A stretch of 64,000 nucleotides of DNA, taken from NCBI GenBank assembly GCA_002150815.3, contig NDFF03000390.1, positions 1 to 64,000 on the forward strand, in the 5' to 3' direction. Below are positions 54,576 through 64,000 of this stretch, in pieces (position 1 is the first letter of the stretch; each line of letters starts with the position of its first letter). This DNA comes from Grammothele lineata (Eukaryota > Basidiomycota > Agaricomycetes > Polyporales > Polyporaceae). The position numbers and the translations under genes are program-made. A model generated the notes under the pieces. The model ran no database searches. It was not told where the DNA came from and was given only the letters and a program-made list of their open reading frames with translations.

Positions 54576-57091
54576 TTGCATATATTATTATTTTCTATAT
54601 TAATTATTAGTGTGATTAATATATTAAGTGTATTGTTTGGTAATGAAGTTATTAAATATTTTAATCTTGAAGAAAAATTTCCTAGATTAGGTCTTTTCTT
54701 TAGACTAAGACTTAAATTTCAAAGATATTATTTAATATGGAATGTTTTAATATTACTTCTTAATTGAAAAAGCCTTAGAAAGTAAATACGCTAGTAAATG
54801 GCCAGAATTAACTAAGAAAAGAAGAACAATTCTACATAACTTTAGTAATAGTACAGTCCTTCAATTACTTCCATTAAATAAGGATTACATTAATTGGGGT
54901 AGTGTCTTGCATGTAGATGACGGTAATATCATAATACACTTCCTGGATAATACCTTAAAAATAAGTCTTTTTAAGGATGGAAGTGCCTGTATAGTAATTA
55001 TCAAGGGCGGTAATATTGTATTTGAATGTACGGACAAACCTTTTAAAAAAGAAAATAAATTTATTAGGACTGTTGGACAAACCAAATACTATATTGACGG
55101 ATCTCTTAATAAAATTATTTATACTGAAGTTCCGCAGAATACCAAATATCTTAGCCCTTTAAAAGCTAAACCAAGAAAAATTAATAAATTTATAGCCTTG
55201 GACATTGAAACTATTAAGGATAATGATGGTAATTTACAACCAGTATTGTACAGTATTTATGATGGCTTTGAAAGTAAAAGTTTCTTTGAGAGTACACCAA
55301 ATAATTTATTTAAATATCTTCTTAGAAGAAAGTATAGAGGCTATACTGTTTACGCTCATAATCTTAGTAGATTTGATATCGTATTCTTATTTAAATATTT
55401 AGCTAACTTAAATAAAAATTTTAAAATAAATCCTATTATTAAAGATGGTAATATTATTAGCATTAAAATTAGTAATAAGAATGGTGTTAGCCTTACACTT
55501 AAAGATTCATACTTGTTATTAACACAATCATTACTTAAATTAAGTAAGACATTTGATTGTACGGAAATTAAAGGTACAGAACCTGTATTAATTGATTCTG
55601 AAGCCTTAAAAGATGAACATAAAATGTATGCACATAATAATATCGATCATTATAATAAAGATGTTAAATTAACGTACAACTTCAAGGAATGGAAAAAACT
55701 GTTAATACAGTATTGTGAACTTGATTGTGTTGTATTACATCAAATTTTATCACAATTTAAGGACTTAGTATATAATAGATGGCAAATTAATATTGAAGAT
55801 TATCCTACAATAAGTAGTCTTGCTTTTGCTATTTATAGACAACACTATCTTCAAGAAAAGACTATTCCTATTACTACAGGTGAAGTATTTGACTTTATTA
55901 GACAAAGTTATACTGGAGGAAGTACGGATATGTACATTCCTAAGTTTCCATTAAATTTAGCAAGTGATTCAATTGAACAATTAAAAACTACGGATAAAGA
56001 TGATCAAAAACTATATTGCTATGATGTTAACAGTCTTTATCCTTATGTAATGAAAACAAATAAATATCCTGTAGGACAAATAAACAAGTTTTTTGGAGAT
56101 ATCACCATTTTAGATGATAAATATTGGATTGGAGATGCTAGTGTAAGCACTAAGAAAGATTTAATACATCCATACTTACAAATACATCACTCTATTGATG
56201 GATCAAAATCAGGATTAAGAACCGTTAGTCCTAATGGAACTTTTAATATGATTATACATAAACCTGAATACCACAACGCCTTGAAAGACTACGATATTCA
56301 AATTAAAAATGGATATTGCTTTGAAGAAAAAGACATCTTTAGTAATTTTGTAGAAGATTTATACACATTAAGAAAAAGTTTCGATAAGAATCATCCAATG
56401 AATCTAGCTTGTAAACTATTAATGAATAGTCTTTATGGTAGATTTGGTATGCAGCCTATTACTCAAACTCAAAAATTTATGAATAAAAATAAATTTTTAG
56501 AAGTGTGTCAAAAATTTACGGTTAACGATTTCATTGACTTAGATGAAAAAGGCTTATTTGTAAGTTACGAAGATCCTAAAAATTATAAAGATGAACATAA
56601 AGTTAGTATTGGTATAGCTAGTGCTGTAACTGCATATGCACGAACATACATGACTAAATTTAAAAATAATCCTCTTTTCAATCTCTATTATTCTGATACC
56701 GATTCAATATTCACTGATAAAGAATTAGGCTTAGAATTAATTGACGATGAAATAGGAAAATTTAAATTAGAATATATTTTTACTAGAGCAGTTTTTCTGG
56801 GACCTAAAATTTATGGTGGAATTACCACTGATGGTAAAAAAAATCATTAAAGTTAGAGGATTTAAAAAAGCTGACGATATTGAATTAAATGACTTAAAAT
56901 TATTATTACATAAAGATGCTAATCCCTTAAATTTAAACCATGATAAATGGTATAGAAATTTAAGCACAGAAACTATACATATTCATAACGAAATTTATCA
57001 ATTAATTAAAACCGAAAACAAAAGAAATTTTATTTATGATGATAAAGGGATAGCCATTAATACAATAGCTATTTCTATTTCAAATAAATAA
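54576..57091 (+). pseudogene. dpo: plasmid-type family-B DNA polymerase with frameshifts (dpo3)
   Basis: Three overlapping frames make one polymerase. The first (54576-54767) has a membrane helix with no ATG, like the N-terminal helix of dpo2. The second (54751-56850) has Exo I (LDIETIKDNDG), Exo II (HNLSRFDIVFLF), Exo III (YCELDC), polymerase A (YDVNSLYPYVM), B (KLLMNSLYGRFG), C (YYSDTDSIF) and LGPKIYG. The third (56813-57091) supplies the C-terminal tail. Shifts fall near 54750 and at the A-run around 56836-56843. All motifs remain, so either a recent pseudogene or an intact gene with homopolymer errors. It lies directly before rnl. Confidence 0.88.
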
Positions 57092-57508
57092 TATATTTTT
57101 CTTAACTTATTTTCACGGTGAATAAATCCTATTTAAGAAATAGAAAGTGAGGAGAAGGAATTAGATATTAAAATTTAGGGTACTTTTAATATCTATTATA
57201 AAGCCTCTCAAAAGATTAATTAATTATGTAAAAGAACTATAAAATAGCTGAAAAAAATATAAAAGAATCCTAAAATTTAATATACCGAAAATAAATGAAA
57301 ACAAACAAAAAAAAAATATAAAAAATAATAACCAAAAATAAAATGAAAAAGAAAAAATAAACCGTGAAAGAATGAAAAATAAAAATGACCAAAAAAAATG
57401 AATTTTAGTGAATATTGAAAAAACAGTGTCAAAAAAAAAATTTTTTTTTTTCTTCCGAATATGTCTTAAAAAAAATAAAAGTGTCCTACCTATCTACTAA
57501 ATAATTTA

Positions 57509-57595
57509 ATATAAGTATCGATGACAATATAGTTATAACATCACACAGTAATTTAAAGGGCTTATTAAGGAAAAACTAGCAAATTTATAAAAAAA
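57509..57595 (+). repeat. rnl 5' duplicate, copy A (second pass)
   Basis: Second pass of the block at 1964-2050. Confidence 0.85.
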
Positions 57596-57779
57596 TATTT
57601 TAATAGTAAATTTTTTTAGTTTAAGAGGATATTTTTATTTTATAAGACATATTTAGAAGAAACATTTTTCCTAATTATGATTATACCTATTTTTAGGTAT
57701 TTTTAAAATTTTAAGACTTTTTTTTTATTTTAATTTCTTGCGCACAAGAAAATCCTTATACTTATATAAAAATATTTAG

Positions 57780-60700
57780 ATATAAGTATCGATGACAATA
57801 TAGTTATAACATCACACAGTAATTTAAAGGGCTTATTAAGGAAAAACTAGCAAATTTATAAAAAAAGGAGGGCACAAGTCCAAAAGCCACAAAAAATTTA
57901 CTATTAAAATATAAAAAAAAATATTTTAATAGTAAATTTTTTTACAAGAATGTTGGCGATCCTAAGGTAAACCTTTTGTTAAAAAAAAATACGTATTTTT
58001 ATTTATTTTTTTTTTTAACGTTATATCAACTTCCCGAAGTAAAACATTTCATTAGGGAAAGGAAAGGAAATCAACCGAGACTCCGAAAGTAATGGTGAGT
58101 GAAATCGGAAAAGCCTAAACAAATAATTTAATAATAATACACACCAGAGACCAAAGAAGGTAAAAAAGTCCTGTATATTAAATTCTTTGTCTTGTTATAA
58201 ATAGCATTTTAGTTTTTTATCTTAATTTAAAATTTTTTATTTTTTTTTGTGTTTTTTAAGATTATATTTTAAAAAATAATAAAGTAAATTAAAATTAATT
58301 TAAAGATTAAAAAAATAATTATAACAATAAGTACGACGGGAGTAAACTTGTCGGAACATAGGGGAACCATCCTCTAAGGCTAAGTATTATAAATTTAGCG
58401 ATAGTGAAAAGTACCGTGAGGGAAAGTTTGAAAGAGTTATGTGTTAGACATAAATGAAATAGTTGAATTAGTAAGTCTATAAGCAGTCGAAATTTATAAA
58501 AAATAAATGACGGCGTACCTTTTGCATAATGGGTCAGCAAGTTAATAAGAGTAGCAAGGTTAAAACCTTAGTGAAAGCGACCACACCTACTAGTTATTTA
58601 TCTAAAAAACTATAAATAATTATTACTTAATATTTTAGTTAAATAGTATTAAGTAATAGGATATCCTTCTTTTTTATTTTTTAATAAAAAGTATAAAAAT
58701 ACTAAGAGAAGTTTAATATTTTCTAGGTCAGGGTTATGGGAAAGTTACTTTTATTAGACCCGAAGCTAGGTGATCTTCCTAAGACCAGATTATAATGGAT
58801 CGAACGGGTGAATGTAGCAAAATTCTCCGAAGAGTTTTAGGAAGCGGTGAAATGCCAATCTGACCTAGTGATAGCTGGTTTTCTACGAAACATATATAAG
58901 TATGACATCTAATTTAGATTTATGGTGGTACAGCACTGAGTTCCCAACTATTTCTTTTTACTTTTTTATTTATAATAAAAAATTAAAGAGGAAGAAAGTT
59001 TAGGTTGCGGGGACGTCGAAAATCTTACCAATGGAAGAGAATCTCGGAATGACATAAATTGCAATTAGATATTCAGACTGCTCATGCGAAGTTGGGTAGT
59101 CAAGACGGAAACAGCCGAGAACACGAAACAAGGTCCCAAATGATTTTTAAGTGAAATGAAGGAAGTAAAATATTGAAAGCAGCTGTAAAGTGAGCCTGGT
59201 AGTCGCTATCTTTTAATAAACGTAATGTAACAACGTAGCAGCCTTTTTTTTTAATAAAATAAATAAAAAAGAATTTTACGCCAAAAATTTAACGGGTCTA
59301 AAAAATCAACCGATATCGTGTTTATATAGAATATATCTATATTCAATATACAGGTAGTAGAACATTCAGTATACTGATTATAAAACAGTGTTTCATTGTT
59401 TTTAGGTCACTGAAGAGAGAATGCTGACATGAGTAACGTAAAAAGAAGTTATAATACTTCTCGCCGAATACGAAAGGGTTATAAGGAAAGGTTAAACCGC
59501 CTTATGTTAAAGCGGCCTCTAAGGCACAAAACCAAAGTTTTGTCTGATGAGTATGGATTAGAAAGTCCCTTTTTACAAGTAAAAAAGTTCAAAGGACCAG
59601 GAAAATAATATATCAAGTTTCAAATAAATAATTTATACTTTAAAATTAATTAAAAATTAACTTTTTTAATTAAATAAATATTTTTAGCAAAAAAAAATAT
59701 ATTTTTTTTGTATAATTATTTTTTTTGAGACTCTACCGTACCCTAAACCGACACAGGTTCGTTAGTAGAGAATACTAAGGCGCAGAGCTAAAAGTTGTTA
59801 AGGAACTCGGCAAGTTCTCCTCATAAGTTTGACGATAAGAGGAGCCCTCAATAAGAGGGAGGCACAAAATCGGAGGCCCCGACTGTTTACTAAAAACACA
59901 ATTCAGAGCAATGATGAAAGTCATAGTATTCTGGATGAAATTTGCCCAATGCCATTAATATAAAATTGGTTATAGTTAATGTAACTGATTGAAAGTCTGG
60001 TTAATAGCGGTCTTAACTATGAGGATCCAAAGGTAGCAAAATAAGTTGGCCATTAAATGTGGTCTTGTATCAATAGTGTAACGATGGTCTCACTGTCTCT
60101 ACAACTTGCTCAGTGAAATTGAATTACCCGTGCAGATGCGGGTTGCCTCCAGGTGGACGGGAAGACCCTATGCAGCTTTACTGTAGTTAGTTATCATGTT
60201 AATCTAGAACAACCTATATTAATAGAAATTAGGGATGTCGATAGACGAAAGTTGGAATACCTTATGATATAGGTTGGGTTAAGATTTACCTTATAATTTA
60301 ATAAATTAGAGGGACAGGTGGCTAATTGGCAGTTTGACTGGGGCGGTCGTCTTTGATAAAGTAGCAAAGTACATCCTAAGATATTTATAAATTATTTCTA
60401 ACTAAAAATTTATAGTAATTTCTATTTTATAAAAAAGAAATTAACTAATGAACAAAATAAACATTCAACATAAGGTATAGCTAGAATATTTGAACGGAAA
60501 TCAATCAACCAGTGAGAAAGGTTGTAAACGGCATAATGGCGGAAAGCATGCCTAACTGAAAGACTTAGAAGTCGAACAGATACGTAAGTAGGGCATAGTG
60601 ACCCCTCGCTATAATATGGAATAGACGGGGTTCAATCGATAAAAGTTACGCTAGGGATAACAGGCTGATAGCTGGTGAGAGTACACATTGTCCCGGCTGT

Positions 60701-61240
60701 TTGGCACCTCGATGTCGACTCAACCTATCCTCCGGGTGTAGAAGCTTGGAAGGGTTCGGCTGTTCGCCGATTAAAAGGTTACGCGAGTTGGGTTTAATAC
60801 GACGTGAGTCAGTATGGTCCCTATCTTCTGGAGGGATAAATAGTAAAAAGGGGCAGACCTTCTAGTACGAAAGGATCAATAGGCTGTGTTTCTCTAGTGT
60901 ACCAATTGTTATTTTTTTATAATAGTCTTGTGTTCTGAACAAAAAAATATTGTGTTGTGATTAAAAAAATACATTTTTAATCAATAAATATGTATTTTAC
61001 AATACAATCTTTTTTTAATTAATAGCACAAGACGACGATAGAGGATGAGGCATAGTTGGGTAGCCACAAACATGATAGATAAGCGCTGAATGAATATAAA
61101 GCAGGAAGCTATCCCCTAGATACTATCTTATTGACTAAAATATTAGTCAATAAATAATAAGAAATAGATCATTTCTATATAGGATGCGAATAAAAGTGTT
61201 GTAAGGCATTTAGTTTAGCATTACTAATTTATTATTAAGA
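57780..61240 (+). rRNA. rnl: large subunit ribosomal RNA (copy 2)
   Basis: Second pass of the gene at 2235-5695. Position 59137 is C and gives the conserved AAGGTCCCAAA, unlike copy 1. Ends approximate. Confidence 0.93.
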
Positions 61241-61412
61241 CTGTATGTTATTAATTGTCTCTTTTTATTTTTCAATTATTTACGCTCATTTTATTTTTTT
61301 TTATTAATTTATAATAAAAAAAAAAAAGACTACTAAAAATAAGAAAAAAGTAAAGCGTAAAAAAAAAATATTTAAATAATAGTAAAAATACTAGAAAAAA
61401 AAAAATACGTTT

Positions 61413-61483
61413 AAGCCTATAATTTAAAGGTAGAATAATTTCTTGATAAGGAATCTGTAGAAGTTCGATTCTTCTTGGGCTTA
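61413..61483 (+). tRNA. trnI: tRNA-Ile (GAT), copy 2
   Basis: Second pass of 5868-5938, identical. Confidence 0.93.
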
Positions 61484-61873
61484 GCTTTATTATTTTTATT
61501 ACTTTTTTATATCAACATTATTTTCATAGTGTGTCATTTCTTAAAAATATAGTAGAAATACCTATTAAAATTAAAGAAATAGTTTTTCTTGTTTTTATTT
61601 TTGTTTTTTAATTTTTTATCTTTTTTTATACTAAAAAAAACCAAAAAGATTATTTAATTTTGTGCATTAAAATTTTAACTTAAAAGAGCACCTGTAATAA
61701 ATAAACAAGAAAAATAAATATTTTTTATTTTTCGTATTTTTTTTTTTTATATTTCTTTTTTTTTTTTAGTAAGAAAAAAGTAAAATAAAAATAGCTCATG
61801 TTTACATATAAAAAATTAAGTTATGTAAATATTGTACCCGTCTAATTTAAAAAAAAAATAAATTTTTTAAGTC

Positions 61874-62647
61874 ATGTTATTAAATCAAAATTTCTCTTTT
61901 ATAAATTCTCCTTTAGAACAGTTTGAAGTAACTAATTTAATAGGAATAAATGCTCCTATTTTTGGTTATTTAAATATAAGTTTAACTAATTTAGGATTAT
62001 ATTCTATTTTAGTATTATTCTTAATCATTGGATTACACTATGCTGGTAATAATGAAGTTAAATTAGTACCAAGTAAATGGTCTATAGCTTTAGAAACTCT
62101 ATTTGCTAGTATCCATTCTATGGTAAGAGAACAATTAGGTAAAGAATTATATTTACCATTTATTTACTCTATCTTTTTTTTCATCTTAATAGCAAATTTA
62201 ACAGGTAATATACCATATTCATTTACTATTACAACATCTATTATAGTAAGTATAGGATTTTCATTTACAATCTTAATAGCTGTTACTATTTTAGGTTTAA
62301 GTATTCATAAATTACATTTCTTCTCTTATTTTGTTCCATCTGGTACACCTTTAGCTTTAGTACCTTTATTAGTATTAATTGAATTAACTAGTTATTTAGC
62401 TAGAGCTTTCTCTTTAGGAATAAGATTATTTGCTAATATGGTAGCTGGTCATACTTTAATGAAAATATTAGCTACATTCTTGTATCAAATGTTTAATACT
62501 AGTTTAATTGTAGCGGTATTAACATTAATACCATTTACTTTATTCTTAGCTATTATGACTTTAGAATTAGCAGTATCTGTAATTCAAGCTTATGTATTTA
62601 CAATTTTAACTTGTTCTTACATTAAAGATTCTATTAATTTACACTAA
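61874..62647 (+). CDS. atp6: ATP synthase F0 subunit a (copy 2)
   Basis: Second pass of the atp6 gene at 6329-7102; the encoded 257 residues are identical, including LGIRLFANMVAGH. Confidence 0.97.
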   Translation: MLLNQNFSFINSPLEQFEVTNLIGINAPIFGYLNISLTNLGLYSILVLFLIIGLHYAGNNEVKLVPSKWSIALETLFASIHSMVREQLGKELYLPFIYSIFFFILIANLTGNIPYSFTITTSIIVSIGFSFTILIAVTILGLSIHKLHFFSYFVPSGTPLALVPLLVLIELTSYLARAFSLGIRLFANMVAGHTLMKILATFLYQMFNTSLIVAVLTLIPFTLFLAIMTLELAVSVIQAYVFTILTCSYIKDSINLH

Positions 62648-62854
62648 TTTTAATACTGTATTTTTATATATTTATTCTTCACTCTAAAAATTTAATAATA
62701 ATTAAAGGGGATAAAACATTAAACTATTATAACATAGTAACCCCTTTAATAGTTAAATATTTTTTATGGCAAAATGTAAGTTTTCATAAAAATAAAAATA
62801 ATACTAGATTTTATTTTTCTACTGTTAAATTTCAACATTTACATTTTCCAACTA

Positions 62855-63290
62855 AAAATAAATAGCTTAAGCCCTATAATTATTAATAGTAAAGAAATAT
62901 TGAATAATTATAAATATTTAGGCATAGTATTGTTATGTGCTATTATAAACTATTTTGGATCAGGGTCATTATATTTAAGAAAAGAAACAGGGGTATTTAC
63001 TTTATAAATCTCAAGTCAAGAAGTCATAGAAAACAAAATTATACCTTTATTTGATACTTACCCTTTAAAAGGTATAAAATACTATGACTAATTTCTATTA
63101 ATTATTTTAAATGGAAAAATATAATAGAATTTTTATTAAAAAGGTAAAAATACCTATAAAGGTAAAGATAAGAAAACTTATAATACAGTATTAATACCTA
63201 AGATAAAATCTTACTGGCTTAATAATGATACTTACTTAATAAACAGCGATTTATCTATAAGTAAAGAAAAATTAAAATTAAATTAATTCT
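62855..63290 (+). pseudogene. decayed LAGLIDADG fragment (copy 2)
   Basis: Second pass of 7310-7745, with the same internal stops. Confidence 0.62.
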
Positions 63291-63909
63291 TAAATATCTT
63301 AAAAAAACATATTTTTTTTTTCACTATTTAATAACCCCCTTTTTTTATTAGAGCCTAATATCTTGAAAAAATAAAAAGAGATTTTATATTTTTCTGCCGT
63401 ACGGCCAACTATAGTTTTTGTTTTTTAATTAAAAAAATACAAAAGAAGTAGAAAAACAAAATTGTTTTTTATAAAATAAAAACATCTTTATTTTTACTTT
63501 TTACCAAAAAATAAATCCATATCAACTATACACAACCCAAAATTTTTATTTGATCAAAAGTAAGTACTTTACTTTGTTTAATAAAATTTTCTTTAACGAT
63601 AAATATCATACTAAGATTATTAGCTTCTTTAATATTTCCTAATCTTTTTATTACATCCGTATCTGTATAAAAAACACTACTATTCAAATGTATTAAATTA
63701 TTTTTTTGATGATAAACATCTTTACTTTCACTAAATTTAGCTACTACATGAAATAAAAAATAATATTATTTTTTATTTGTTTTATTTTTAAAGTTAAAAA
63801 ATAAATATAAAAGAGATTGTAAACATTGCGTTAAGCATATAAAATACGACTTTTTAGTATTTTTACTTTTTAAAATAAAATATACTAAAAAGTTTAATAA
63901 TACGTAAGA

Positions 63910-64000
63910 ATTTAATTTTGGTTCCGATTGAACGTTTTTCAGTAGTTTAAGACATGCAAATCGTTGTTTTCGATAGTATATAAATTATTAATAAATTATA
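63910..64000 (+). rRNA. rns: small subunit ribosomal RNA, 5' end only (copy 2)
   Basis: Second pass of the rns 5' end (GATTGAACG, GACATGCAAATCG); cut by the window end. Confidence 0.9.

Larger units (their letters stand above)
55546..64000. repeat. terminal redundancy with bases 1-8455
   Basis: Same sequence and gene order as 1-8455 at offset 55545, with differences seen at 59137 (C; A at 3592) and 61529 (G; T at 5984). It implies a circular unit of about 55,545 bp. Confidence 0.95.

Overview
This window is fungal mitochondrial DNA, most likely from a basidiomycete (Agaricomycetes-like). It is very AT-rich and carries the standard fungal respiratory genes, both rRNAs, a free-standing rps3 and a near-complete tRNA set, almost all on the + strand. 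It also has LAGLIDADG group I introns in cox1, cob, nad1 and nad5, and fragments of protein-primed family-B DNA polymerase genes (dpo) from linear mitochondrial plasmids. The clade is inferred from gene content and protein style; no search was run.

The two ends are the same sequence. Bases 1-8455 recur as 55546-64000 (constant offset 55545) with two substitutions noticed by eye. The simplest reading is a circular molecule of about 55,545 bp written slightly more than once around. Features in 55546-64000 are therefore second copies.

Layout: dpo (third lineage, end) - rnl - trnI - atp6 - homing-endonuclease relic - rns - trnV, trnL, trnR - cox2 - rps3 - minus-strand plasmid block (broken dpo, orf346, dpo remnant, trnW) with trnG - trnD - atp9 - trnC, trnR - nad1 (1 intron) - cob (2 introns) - orf115 - cox3 - nad4L/nad5 (1 intron, giant C-terminal extension) - trnP,N,L,M,E - cox1 (3 introns) - orf281 - orf273 - interrupted trnI-like - nad4 - defective trnS - nad2/nad3 - minus-strand truncated dpo and tRNA-like - orf217 - nad6 - atp8 - trnS - orf348 (nad2 5' end fused to an orphan ORF) - decayed ORF - trnA,F,T,Q,K,Y,M,S,H,M - orf136 (minus) - dpo (third lineage) - second copy of rnl, atp6 and the start of rns.

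The core genes encode complex I, III, IV and ATP synthase subunits of the inner membrane plus the mitoribosome RNAs and Rps3. In-frame TGA is absent from core genes, and the only tRNA-Trp found has anticodon CCA, so TGA is probably not read as Trp here. The nad1 intron endonuclease nevertheless has two TGA codons at Trp positions.

The most striking pattern is that orphan and plasmid-derived ORFs repeatedly sit behind duplicated host gene leaders: nad4L leader before dpo2, nad1 leader before orf136, nad6 leader and start codon before orf217, and trnS plus the nad2 leader and N-terminus before orf348. The cob leader may precede orf115 (weak). In other cases an ORF is welded to a host gene end: a nad5 C-terminal fusion, and a cox1/orf281 stop-start overlap. 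This looks like repeated capture of mitochondrial expression signals by plasmid-derived genes.
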